A stretch of 64,000 nucleotides of DNA. Origin: JAUIET01 sp039111475 (GTDB lineage: Bacteria; Pseudomonadota; Gammaproteobacteria; Pseudomonadales; JAUIET01). The translations under genes were made by a program, and so were the position numbers. Numbering within the stretch: the first letter of the stretch is position 1; every line of letters begins with the position of its first letter. This document shows positions 17,478-25,509 of this stretch, in pieces. The notes under the pieces are model-generated. The model saw only the letters and a program-made list of their open reading frames with translations, ran no database searches and had not been told where the DNA came from. The stretch lies in the NCBI GenBank assembly GCA_039111475.1, contig JBCCIP010000002.1:198807-262806 (forward strand), in the 5' to 3' direction.

Positions 17478-18971
17478 TTATGCAGCTGTTGCTGCAGATG
17501 TCGGCATGGCTTTGCCAAATGCTGTATTGCTGTCGTCGGCGAGTGCGGCGGCCAACAGTTTCGCGATTTCATCCGGATCGTTGGTTTTCGTGCAGTTTGC
17601 GTGATCGACTATTTTCTGCGTTTGTTCGCTGGTTCGGTGACGCGTATCGCCGTAACCTTTTACCAGGCGCCCACACTTGGCTAGTTCAATGGCCAAACGA
17701 ACATCTCTACCGGCGGCGGTCTTGATTGCATCTAGCCAACTATCAATCATTTTGTGCTCGTGTTGGAATCCGAGGCTGCCGCGGCGGAACTTCCTCATAC
17801 CAGCCAGAAACTTCAGCGCCAGGAAAACACCGATGGTATTGGTACGAAGCTGTTTGCCGCCGGAGAATGTGGTCAATACTTTGTAACCCAGTTTGCTTGC
17901 CAGTATCCTTTTGCCCAGAGCCGCAGGCATGATGGCGCACATTTCTTCAGGCCGCGGCTTAAAGAATTCGGTGACGTACATGATGCTTGTCTGATCGGCA
18001 CCTACTTCCTCGCGAATGCTGTCCAGTCTTGATTCGCGGAGTTTTAATTGCGCCACGCGCGGTACGTCTTCAAAACTCATCCATAGGGCAAGGTAGCGAG
18101 CGGTGAGCTCGGTGAGCTCGCCATTGTTTGTACCGTCGTCGAGTTCGCTGATTAGCTGAAGGCGGTCGAGATAATCCTGTGCGTAGTCAACGTCTTGATA
18201 ACCACACAGTTTGTTAACGCCGTGCACAATGGTTTCTCTGGCGCTGGTAGGGTAGCGCGCAATCGGATCTGCAAAGCGGCTGTCCTCAAGTGCGGCTAAG
18301 GAAGCAGACGGCGGTGTTTCGGGCTCAAAAATTTGCACATTTCCAGATTGGGCTTGTTCAAAACCGGCATTGAATGCTGCCTTGCTCGCTTCAATGCCTT
18401 TTCCAGAAGAGCCGATAGCGTCCAGAAAGCTCTGCTTGGAGAAAGGCAAAGTGCCGGAACCCGCCAAGGCACCAAGCATCACTGAACTGATTACTGACTT
18501 GTGCTGGTCTGCAACAGATTGCATGTCGAAGGCGACCAGCTCTTTGGCGTATTCTTTCGAGAGGTCTAATAGTACCTCCGGCTCAATTGTGCCGTCGGCT
18601 AAATCAATTTTTTCGGTAATGCTGTACACGCGATTACTGGATGTAATCAACGCCGTTTTATCTCGAGAGATAAAGCCGCGTTGCAACATTCGTCCGGCTT
18701 CAGCGATCTCGGAACAAATCGCAATATCTATATCACCAGGAGACGGAAACAAAGAAAGAACCGGTTCAGTAGCTATTTGCTCGTTACGCGGTATGAGCTC
18801 TATGTAATAGATCGTCGCACCTGTGCGTTGCGCAACACCTGCCAAAGAGGTTGTTTGCGCTCGCCAACCGTTTGATTCGGCAACCAATATCAGCCAATTG
18901 GTGAATACGGCGCCGCCCTGGCCACCAAGAGCTGCCGCTACTATATTGATCGATTTCTGCATTGTGCTCAT
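17478..18971 (-). CDS. iorB: IorB-like 2-oxoacid:ferredoxin oxidoreductase subunit
   Basis: A 497-residue subunit of an indolepyruvate-type 2-oxoacid oxidoreductase. The first 200 residues are the gamma (POR_N/IorB) domain with INIVAALGGQGG-like sequence and TSLAGVAQRTGAT. A long C-terminal extension (about 240-490), rich in LPxxR and KRHxxM-like helices, is typical of the bacterial fused form. The ATG at 18971 overlaps the iorA stop as TGATG, giving strict coupling. The longer frame up to 19070 lies inside iorA and is rejected. It works with IorA to convert an aryl 2-oxoacid, CoA and oxidised ferredoxin to aryl-acyl-CoA and CO2. Confidence 0.88.
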   Translation of the reverse strand: MSTMQKSINIVAAALGGQGGAVFTNWLILVAESNGWRAQTTSLAGVAQRTGATIYYIELIPRNEQIATEPVLSLFPSPGDIDIAICSEIAEAGRMLQRGFISRDKTALITSSNRVYSITEKIDLADGTIEPEVLLDLSKEYAKELVAFDMQSVADQHKSVISSVMLGALAGSGTLPFSKQSFLDAIGSSGKGIEASKAAFNAGFEQAQSGNVQIFEPETPPSASLAALEDSRFADPIARYPTSARETIVHGVNKLCGYQDVDYAQDYLDRLQLISELDDGTNNGELTELTARYLALWMSFEDVPRVAQLKLRESRLDSIREEVGADQTSIMYVTEFFKPRPEEMCAIMPAALGKRILASKLGYKVLTTFSGGKQLRTNTIGVFLALKFLAGMRKFRRGSLGFQHEHKMIDSWLDAIKTAAGRDVRLAIELAKCGRLVKGYGDTRHRTSEQTQKIVDHANCTKTNDPDEIAKLLAAALADDSNTAFGKAMPTSAATAA

Positions 18972-21118
18972 CAGCTTAGCCATCCAATGACTGTTTGACG
19001 TACATTCCACATTAACTTGTCGAAAGCCGAAGGATTGTGAATAACATCCACTCTTGAAAAAGAAGGGCATAGAACGGCCGCATGAGCATTACTGCCACAC
19101 ACGCCGCATCCAACACAACTATTGTCTACGTACGATACCGGGTCTTCACGCAGCGGATCGGGATTCTCTTTGATGGTTAACGAAGGGCAGCCGGAGATAC
19201 GGATACAGGCGTGATCCCCGGTACAGGTTTGGTGGTCTATGTAGAAACGTGCCTTGACCGTACGTTTTCCGTCATTGATGGCTTTCTTCATCAATGGTTT
19301 CACGCGGCGTTGCTTGTTCAGCATACATTCGCCTTCGGCGATAATAACTTTTAAACCGGCTTGTTGTGTGGTGAGAGCATCTCGCAAAGTCCGTTTCATG
19401 CTCTCAATGTCGTAAGTGCTAATGGTTTTCAGCCATTCGACACCAGTGCCGCGACAGGCGTTTTCGATTGATTGTGATTGCTCTCGTTCGAGTTTCTCAA
19501 CGTCCATTGTGGTCGCAATCAGATTGGCATTCATCATTGACGGAATGTCCTGGCCGCCGGTAGCTGCCGAATATCCATTGTTGATAATAATGAGCACGCC
19601 GTCGTGTTTATTAAACACTGCGCTTGCCACACCAGTTGCCAAACCGTTATGCCAGAAACCGCCGTCACCCATAATGCTGATCGATTTGTGCGGCAAAGCG
19701 CTGCGCACACTTGAGGAACTGGCCAAAGACAGGCCATAGCCCATGATCGTGTTGCCAAGATTAAACGGCGCGAGTGTGGCAAAAGAATGACAGCCTATGT
19801 CTGAGCTGATGTGGAAAGGACCTAACTCATCCTGTACTTGCTTGAGAGCACTGAATAACGGTCTTTCCGGGCAGCCTGTACATAATCCGGAAGGGCGTGG
19901 CGGTACGTTTTCCAGTAATTGCTCGAAGTCATTGCCAGTTAGCGGTGCGCCAAGAGCTCCAATCGCATCGATCGACAACGGCAAAGAAATTGGATGATCC
20001 GCAGCTGACAAGAAACGCGTCAAACCCTGCAATACAACATGGCCAGTGTACTCGCCAGCTCGGGGCAACAGATTCTTGCCGTAAATTCTGGTTTGAATAT
20101 CCAGCTGCCGCAGCATGGTATTGATTTCAGGTTCGATGTAGGCCGGCTGACCTTCTTCCAGCAATAGCACGTGCTGCTTGCTCTTGCAGAAGTCAATCAC
20201 TTCATCAGGCACCAGAGGGTAGGCAACATTTAAGACGTAGATGGGTATGTCGGTATTGCCGTAGCAGTCGGCCAGGCCTTGTCGCTCCAATGCGCGAATA
20301 ATAGTGTTGTAAATGCCACCACAGGTGATGATACCAAGCTGCTCGTGTTTGCCATCGAACCACTCATTTAACTTATTGTTCTTGATGAAATTGACGGCTG
20401 CGGGCCAACGGTCTGCTATTTTTTCCTGCTCCTGGTGATAGACATTGGGCGGAAGAATTATTTTTTCGGGTTCTCGTTGGGGATTTACAGGATTACGAGA
20501 GCTGAATTTTGGCGCCACATTGTCTTTTGCAATAAATTCGCCGGTTACATGGCACCCACGAATGCGCATCATATAGAATAGCGGTGTATTGCTGGCCTCA
20601 GATAGCTGAAAGCTCTTTTCTATCATATCGACTATGCTGGGCAGATTCGGTCGAGGATCCACCAGCCACATCTGTGCTTTCATGGCAAACGCGTAAGTGC
20701 GCTCCTGCATAATGCTGGAGCCTTCACCATAGTCTTCGCCAACGATAACCAGTGATCCGCCGGTTACGCCTGATGAAGCCAGGTTAGAGAGCGCGTCAGA
20801 GGCAACGTTTGTGCCCACGGTTGACTTCCAAGTGACCGCGCCGCGCAATGGATAATTAACAGAAGCGCTTAACATGGCCGCGGCGGTTGCTTCGCTGCCG
20901 TTTGCTTCGAAGTGCACGCCAAGATCGCCGAGTATGTCCTGTGCGTCATTCAAAACGTCCATCAAGTGAGATATTGGCGAGCCCTGGTAACCACCAACGT
21001 AGGCCACGCCAGATTGCAAAAGACCTTTGGTGATAGCCAGTATGCCCTCGCCACTAAACACATCGCCGTCTCCGGCATGCAGCTTTAATACCTCTTCTTT
21101 GAACGAACGTTCGGCCAC
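18971..21118 (-). CDS. iorA: IorA-like 2-oxoacid:ferredoxin oxidoreductase, TPP subunit
   Basis: A 715-residue alpha subunit. The N-terminal pyrimidine-binding domain has GGYQGSPISHLMD and FEANGSEATAAAML. The central TPP domain has GDGGFWHNGLATG and INNGYSAATGGQD. The C-terminal domain carries a ferredoxin-like region with Cys-rich TCTGDHACIRISGCP and CVGCGVCGSNAHAAVLCP stretches. The start is GTG at 21118, seven bases after the cyclase stop. Canonical members oxidise indolepyruvate or phenylpyruvate to arylacetyl-CoA. Being coupled to an isatin-hydrolase-like cyclase, it might instead decarboxylate isatinate to 2-aminobenzoyl-CoA (inference). Oxygen tolerance of such Fe-S enzymes varies. Confidence 0.9.
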   Translation of the reverse strand: MAERSFKEEVLKLHAGDGDVFSGEGILAITKGLLQSGVAYVGGYQGSPISHLMDVLNDAQDILGDLGVHFEANGSEATAAAMLSASVNYPLRGAVTWKSTVGTNVASDALSNLASSGVTGGSLVIVGEDYGEGSSIMQERTYAFAMKAQMWLVDPRPNLPSIVDMIEKSFQLSEASNTPLFYMMRIRGCHVTGEFIAKDNVAPKFSSRNPVNPQREPEKIILPPNVYHQEQEKIADRWPAAVNFIKNNKLNEWFDGKHEQLGIITCGGIYNTIIRALERQGLADCYGNTDIPIYVLNVAYPLVPDEVIDFCKSKQHVLLLEEGQPAYIEPEINTMLRQLDIQTRIYGKNLLPRAGEYTGHVVLQGLTRFLSAADHPISLPLSIDAIGALGAPLTGNDFEQLLENVPPRPSGLCTGCPERPLFSALKQVQDELGPFHISSDIGCHSFATLAPFNLGNTIMGYGLSLASSSSVRSALPHKSISIMGDGGFWHNGLATGVASAVFNKHDGVLIIINNGYSAATGGQDIPSMMNANLIATTMDVEKLEREQSQSIENACRGTGVEWLKTISTYDIESMKRTLRDALTTQQAGLKVIIAEGECMLNKQRRVKPLMKKAINDGKRTVKARFYIDHQTCTGDHACIRISGCPSLTIKENPDPLREDPVSYVDNSCVGCGVCGSNAHAAVLCPSFSRVDVIHNPSAFDKLMWNVRQTVIGWLS

Positions 21119-21125
21119 TGTGGGT

Positions 21126-21914
21126 TTACCCTGTTACCAAAGCGAGCACGCGTGCTGGGCTGCCAGAACCGTCCTTGATTTTCAGTGGCGGTGCAATAAC
21201 CACAGCTCCTTTTGGGGGTAGCAGATCAAGATTTTGTAATCCCGCCAGGCCGCATTTATTGGCGCCATGCATCAAATTGTGACAAGGGAACATCGGCTCC
21301 TGACCCGAGGCCTGACCAGCGTCTGTGCCGACCGTTTCAACACCTACACCTAGCACATTCCGTTCTTCTGCTAGAAAGACCACGGTTTCTGGTTCCCAAC
21401 CGGGCGTATGCCCTCCATCTTCCTGCATGTTCAAATACTCTTCATTATTGTTTTTCTTTGACCAATCGCTGCGGTAGAGCACCCAGGAACCTGGCTCAAT
21501 TTCGCCATGCTGTGCTTCCCAGGTTTTAACGAATTCAACCGTCATCAGAAAATCTGGATCAGCGGACGATTCAGCAGATGCATCAATCACACACGCTGGT
21601 CCGATGAAATTTTCAACAGCAAGAGTATCGGTGGCGTGGTTTTCATAATCTTTGCCGGTCACCCAGTGAATAGGAGCGTCGAAGTGCGTACCGGTATGCT
21701 CACCGCATTTGAAGTTGTTCCAATACCACGCCGGTCCTTTCTCGTTGTAACGGGATATTTCCTCAATATGAAACGGCCAAGATACCCCCCAGCCAAACTC
21801 GGTGGGAAGCTGCAGCGTGGGCGTACTGGGCTCAAGCGTGGCAGTAAGATCAACAACCTTGATACCTCCGTTTGCGATACCCTGGACCAGGTCAAGCAGT
21901 GCTTTGTCGCTCAT
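21126..21914 (-). CDS. Cyclase-family metal hydrolase (isatin hydrolase / kynurenine formamidase-like)
   Basis: A 262-residue member of the PF04199 cyclase family, whose members hydrolyse cyclic or N-formyl amides with Mn or Zn. The metal motif H-T-G-T-H-F-D-A-P-I-H-W places H73, H77 and D79 as ligands, with a later conserved GVGVETVGTDAGQ and PCHNLMHGA region. Its length and the N-terminal extension before the motif resemble isatin hydrolases more than the roughly 210-residue KynB. ATG at 21914 sits behind GGAGG; the frame to 21926 is less likely. It heads the operon with iorAB and gcdH, diverging from the Rid gene across a perfect 16-base-arm palindrome. The substrate is inferred only. Confidence 0.82.
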   Translation of the reverse strand: MSDKALLDLVQGIANGGIKVVDLTATLEPSTPTLQLPTEFGWGVSWPFHIEEISRYNEKGPAWYWNNFKCGEHTGTHFDAPIHWVTGKDYENHATDTLAVENFIGPACVIDASAESSADPDFLMTVEFVKTWEAQHGEIEPGSWVLYRSDWSKKNNNEEYLNMQEDGGHTPGWEPETVVFLAEERNVLGVGVETVGTDAGQASGQEPMFPCHNLMHGANKCGLAGLQNLDLLPPKGAVVIAPPLKIKDGSGSPARVLALVTG

Positions 21915-21965
21915 GGGAGCCTCCAATTTTATGCGTTTTGGCCTGTGCGGCCAGAGTGGCTTCTG

Positions 21966-21999
21966 CTGGATTATATTTTAAACTTAAAATATAATCCAG
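21966..21999. promoter_or_regulatory. Perfect 16-base-arm palindrome, probable operator
   Basis: Arms CTGGATTATATTTTAA (21966-21981) and its exact complement (21984-21999) are separated only by AC. It lies midway between the divergent cyclase and Rid genes and shares the core TTTAA-NN-TTAAA with sites at 25378, 31860 and 31895. The shape fits a MarR- or TetR-type dimer site controlling both transcripts. The matching regulator is probably the MarR gene at 31949 (inference). Confidence 0.65.
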
Positions 22000-22031
22000 A
22001 GCGTCACTACGCTGATACTGAAGGAAACCTG

Positions 22032-22427
22032 ATGCACACATCAATACTGCCAGAAGGATGGGTGCAGCCCAAAGGTTATGCCAACGGGGTGCTGGCCAAC
22101 CCCGGTCGCACTTTGTACATAGGTGGTCAAATTGGCTGGAACGCACAGGCACAGTTCGAAACCGACGATTTTGTCGCACAGGTTCAACAGGCTCTGCTGA
22201 ACATACGTGATGTTTTGGAGGCTGCCCAGGGCGGGCCAGAGCATATGGTGCGAATGACCTGGTACATCACCAGTAAAACGGACTACACGGCTAATTTGAA
22301 GGGCGTCGGTCAGGCCTATCGTGAGGTGATGGGTAAAAATTATCCGGCCATGAGCGTGGTGCAGGTGATCGCATTGGTGGAAGATCGCGCAAAAGTGGAA
22401 ATTGAAGTTACTGCGGTTTTTCCATAA
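22032..22427 (+). CDS. Rid-family (YjgF/YER057c/UK114) protein
   Basis: A 131-residue Rid-fold protein. RidA members hydrolyse reactive enamines/imines and release ammonia. The ATG at 22032 has AAGGAA upstream; the much longer frame from 21507 crosses the operator and antisense cyclase and is rejected. The fold is clear (LYIGGQIGWNAQ, QALLNIRDVLEAAQG, VKVEIEVTAV-like end). However, where RidA has its catalytic Arg (VARLPK), this protein reads VIALVED, so Arg is replaced by Ala. It probably belongs to a Rid subfamily without classic imine deaminase activity. It is divergent from the cyclase operon and precedes an SDR by 24 bases. Confidence 0.88.
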   Translation: MHTSILPEGWVQPKGYANGVLANPGRTLYIGGQIGWNAQAQFETDDFVAQVQQALLNIRDVLEAAQGGPEHMVRMTWYITSKTDYTANLKGVGQAYREVMGKNYPAMSVVQVIALVEDRAKVEIEVTAVFP

Positions 22428-22451
22428 GAGCGTTAATGGGGCGTCCTAATT

Positions 22452-23234
22452 GTGTCTGATCATAAACGCGCTGTTGTTACCGGAGCCAGCTCGGGCATTG
22501 GCCGCGAATTTGCGATTCAACTCGCGGCGCGTGGCTATGATGTGATATGCATCGCTAGACGTGAGCAAAAACTCCAGGCGTTAATTGCAGAGCTTTCGGG
22601 CGACCACCATGAGTATCGAGTGATTGATTTGTCAGATTTAGACGCCCTTGAATACCTAAGCAAAGAGTTGTTCAGCCATCATGTTGATGTACTTATCAAC
22701 AATGCGGGGAGTAGTGTCTTACAGCCATTTTTTGAGTCTGAACTAAGCCGTCAACACCACATTATGAATACCAATTGTGGCGCATTGGTAGCGCTGGCCC
22801 ATGCATTTTTAAAACAAGCAAAGCGCGGCGATGCCTTAGTCAATCTTGCGTCGATTGTGGCTTACCTGCCCACGCCAGCGCAGCCTATGTACAGTGCAAC
22901 AAAGGCATTTATTGCGGCATTCTCCGAATGTTTATGGGAAGAGCAGCGCGAGCGTGGCGTGTATGTGATGGGCTTGTGCCCCGGTGTTACGGAAACCGGG
23001 TTTATCAGTGGCGCTACCGACGGAGAGTCCGATGGACAAACCTTGCCACCGGCCTTGATTCAAACAACGGAAGAGGTTGTTGCTCAAGCTTTAGTTGCGT
23101 TGGATAAGCGAAAAAAAGCCATCGTGGTTACGGGCTGGATTAACAAGCTGATGTTGCAGATGCCTAGATTTCTCACTCGTCATAGATTGCTTAAGGTGCT
23201 GTCCGTCATTGGTGATCCTGATCGCGCTCTGTGA
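22452..23234 (+). CDS. SDR-family oxidoreductase
   Basis: A 260-residue classical SDR with TGASSGIG near residue 10, NNAG, an active Ser in LASIVAYLP and YSATK. The C-terminal third (KKAIVVTGWINKLMLQMPRFLTRH) resembles membrane-associated DltE/YqjQ-like SDRs rather than FabG. The start is GTG at 22452, with only a weak ribosome site (GGGGCG). It follows the Rid gene in the same unit and ends seven bases from a convergent gene. Role probably in reducing a keto intermediate of this pathway (inference). Confidence 0.82.
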   Translation: MSDHKRAVVTGASSGIGREFAIQLAARGYDVICIARREQKLQALIAELSGDHHEYRVIDLSDLDALEYLSKELFSHHVDVLINNAGSSVLQPFFESELSRQHHIMNTNCGALVALAHAFLKQAKRGDALVNLASIVAYLPTPAQPMYSATKAFIAAFSECLWEEQRERGVYVMGLCPGVTETGFISGATDGESDGQTLPPALIQTTEEVVAQALVALDKRKKAIVVTGWINKLMLQMPRFLTRHRLLKVLSVIGDPDRAL

Positions 23235-23241
23235 AACGCGG

Positions 23242-23871
23242 CTATTTCTTTACCGTCATCATCAAGAATCCGGTAAACGCCGCATTGCTGGGCGACAGGT
23301 TTTTATCCAGGGTTGTCTTAGCTTTGTTGATCATTGTTCGATAACCTCGATAAAACTCCCAGGTAGGTGCCGGTTTATACACCAGATCGTCAATGCCGAA
23401 ATGATGAATGATGTCTTTTGCCGTGGTTGGTTTTACAAAAACCTCACTTGTTGGCTTGTAGTATGCCGGAATAATAGTGATCAAACTCCATTTCGCCAGC
23501 TTCTGGGTTTTCAGAATATCCACCATGGCTTCAAAGCCCAGCTGTTGCTTGCCGTGCAGCATTTGAACCAGCGCCTCAACCATAAAAGCCTTGTCATTCT
23601 CGTTCAGACTTTTTACGAAATCTCTGAATTTAGGTTTCTCAAACATCGATACCATTGAGGAGCGAGAAATCACTTTCACCATGTTGTCTGCGGTGACGTG
23701 AATGTTTGAACACGCTTGTTCGCTGAAGCTTTGGTGCACAAGGTCTACCATTTTGTCCATGCGGTGGCGCTTTGCGACTTTCTCCATCGCAGGATCAGCG
23801 AAGCCTTTGGGATATTGCATTAGAAACTCGTGTTGCAGGTCTTTGAGTTGTTTCGTGTTCAATTCTGCCAT
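23242..23871 (-). CDS. Conserved protein of unknown function
   Basis: A 209-residue protein I do not recognise. It is hydrophilic, helical and Lys/Met-rich, with no signal peptide, no membrane segment and no cofactor motif. One run of interest is LAKWSLITIIPAYYKP followed by EVFVKPTTAKDIIHHFGI. The ATG at 23871 is supported by GAGGAG; the in-frame extension to 23910 is not. It follows the MFS gene by 53 bases in the same orientation, so it should share that promoter and operator. It might be an accessory protein of uptake or of the pathway, but nothing in the sequence says which. Confidence 0.7.
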   Translation of the reverse strand: MAELNTKQLKDLQHEFLMQYPKGFADPAMEKVAKRHRMDKMVDLVHQSFSEQACSNIHVTADNMVKVISRSSMVSMFEKPKFRDFVKSLNENDKAFMVEALVQMLHGKQQLGFEAMVDILKTQKLAKWSLITIIPAYYKPTSEVFVKPTTAKDIIHHFGIDDLVYKPAPTWEFYRGYRTMINKAKTTLDKNLSPSNAAFTGFLMMTVKK

Positions 23872-23924
23872 CTTGAATTTCTCCTCAATATGGTTTTTAA
23901 AGCGTGGCACTTTAAAGTCAGACG

Positions 23925-25241
23925 CTACTTAACGGCAAGTGAGTAAGCCAGGATCCCACCAATAATAAGTGGTGCGCCAAAAGCTATGAAGCTGAATTCC
24001 ATTGATGTGCCCCCTGCAATCATAACGCCGCCAACATAAGGGCCCACCACCGCGCCGAAGCGCCCCAATCCGATCGCCCAACCGATACCGGTAGCACGTA
24101 ATTCCGTCGGGTATAGTTTTGCTGCAACGGCGTACAAGCCTGTAAAGCCGGCGGAGATGAAGAAGCCTATGAATGCCAGGTACAGCATCAGATTCGACAT
24201 ACCATCGGCCATTGTAAACGCAAGCATGCCAGACGCGGCCAGTACAAGAAAACTGCCGATTAACGCAGAAAGGGAATATCTAGCGGCCATTAGTCCTAAA
24301 ATAATGATGCCGATCACGCCGCCTCCGTTGAAAGCGACTGACGCATAGACGCCTGTTGACTCAGACAGCCCTGCATTAACAACCAATTTGGGGATCCAGC
24401 TTAATAGAAAGTACAAACTGATCAGGCAGAAGAACGAAGCGGTCCATAAACGAACAGTTTTGCTTCCTCTTCCTTCTTTCAGCAAGCTAAGTACGTTTGC
24501 ACCCTCTATTTCATGGTCGCGTTTCTTGGCGGGCAACTCATTCAAGGCTGGCTTTCCCAGCCGCGCGAGAATGGCATTCACGCGTTGCAGAGCATTTTTA
24601 GGTTGGCGATGAAGCAAGAACTGTAAAGAATCAGGTACAAAAAAGAAGGCCGCAACTAACATGGTCAATGTGGCCACGCCACCGGCAATAAACACGCTCT
24701 GCCAGCCATACACTGGAATCAGTGGTGCAACCAGAAAGCCGCCCAAAGTCGCGCCCAGTGGATAGCCTGCCGTAATGAACACCACCGAAAAGCTTCTAAA
24801 ACGGCTGGGAGAATACTCCGACGCGATTGCTGCCAGGCTTGCCAACATACTGCCCACACCCAGTCCGGTTATCGCTCTCAGTACCACTAATTGAGTTAAG
24901 TTTTGCGCGTATGCAGTTAATGCCATGCTGGTGCCGATAAAAGCAGTACACGTCAGAATCATAGTTCGACGGCCAACACGGTCGGAAAGTGGCGCGACAA
25001 ACATGGCACCCATCATCATGCCAGCCGTTGCCACGCTGAACACCAAGCCCAGACGTTCCGGTGAAAGGCTAAGATCTTCACCGATGCTGTGTGCTGCAAA
25101 TGCCATCGCAGTCACATCGAAACCATCGAGCATATTTAGAGTGAGGGCAATAAGAATAACTAAAACCTGTGCTGTGCCAATTTGGCCATCATCAATAACG
25201 TCTGCCACCAGCGAATCAGTTTGTTCAATCGGAGCGCTCAT
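23925..25241 (-). CDS. MFS transporter, aromatic acid:H+ symporter type
   Basis: A 438-residue major facilitator with 12 predicted membrane helices. The first transmembrane segment carries LDGFDVTAMAF, the D-G-F-D motif typical of the aromatic acid:H+ symporter (AAHS) group such as PcaK, BenK and MhpT. The cytoplasmic loop motif LSDRVGRRTMI is intact. It should import an aromatic or heteroaromatic carboxylate across the inner membrane. Its start has no strong ribosome site. The divergent promoter region upstream holds a TTTAAGCTTAAA palindrome shared with the AbmA/MarR intergenic region. Confidence 0.88.
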   Translation of the reverse strand: MSAPIEQTDSLVADVIDDGQIGTAQVLVILIALTLNMLDGFDVTAMAFAAHSIGEDLSLSPERLGLVFSVATAGMMMGAMFVAPLSDRVGRRTMILTCTAFIGTSMALTAYAQNLTQLVVLRAITGLGVGSMLASLAAIASEYSPSRFRSFSVVFITAGYPLGATLGGFLVAPLIPVYGWQSVFIAGGVATLTMLVAAFFFVPDSLQFLLHRQPKNALQRVNAILARLGKPALNELPAKKRDHEIEGANVLSLLKEGRGSKTVRLWTASFFCLISLYFLLSWIPKLVVNAGLSESTGVYASVAFNGGGVIGIIILGLMAARYSLSALIGSFLVLAASGMLAFTMADGMSNLMLYLAFIGFFISAGFTGLYAVAAKLYPTELRATGIGWAIGLGRFGAVVGPYVGGVMIAGGTSMEFSFIAFGAPLIIGGILAYSLAVK

Positions 25242-25377
25242 TGTGTGTTACTTACAACAGAGTAGGACGTAAGGATCATTGTCATTATATGTTTTCGTTA
25301 CAGTCTACAGAGTGTTTTGTTGCTTGCCAGATATCGCGGTGCTTGCATGGAGATTCAGCCTTGTTTTAAGATATAAT

Positions 25378-25389
25378 TTTAAGCTTAAA
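25378..25389. promoter_or_regulatory. TTTAAGCTTAAA palindrome, probable operator
   Basis: A perfect 12-base palindrome within a longer AT-rich imperfect inverted repeat. It is identical to the one at 31860-31871 and shares its core with 21966-21999. It lies 136 bases before the MFS start and 120 before the Fe-S protein start, a natural position for controlling both divergent genes. Confidence 0.6.
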
Positions 25390-25444
25390 GTATTATTCTA
25401 ATTGATGAATGAAGCAACATTATTGTACTAGGATACTATCCGGT

Positions 25445-25463
25445 TGCAGTACATGGTACTGCA
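25445..25463. promoter_or_regulatory. Palindrome TGCAGTAC-ATG-GTACTGCA
   Basis: A perfect 8-base-arm inverted repeat, 46 bases upstream of the Fe-S protein start. It has no U tract and does not look like a terminator. It may be a second regulator site or a 5'-leader hairpin. The sequence is unrelated to the TTTAA-type palindromes. Confidence 0.4.
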
Positions 25464-25509
25464 TCGGGCGATCAGATGAATGCCTGACTGCATATCCTCG
25501 ACAGCAAGC

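Noticed and set aside
21126..21914. Kynurenine formamidase KynB as a firm call
   Set aside because: No kynureninase or tryptophan dioxygenase gene lies nearby, and the protein is longer than usual KynB; kept only as an alternative.
21507..22031. N-terminal extension of the Rid protein
   Set aside because: It would run antisense through the cyclase and across a perfect palindrome; the ATG at 22032 has a good ribosome site and gives the standard Rid length.
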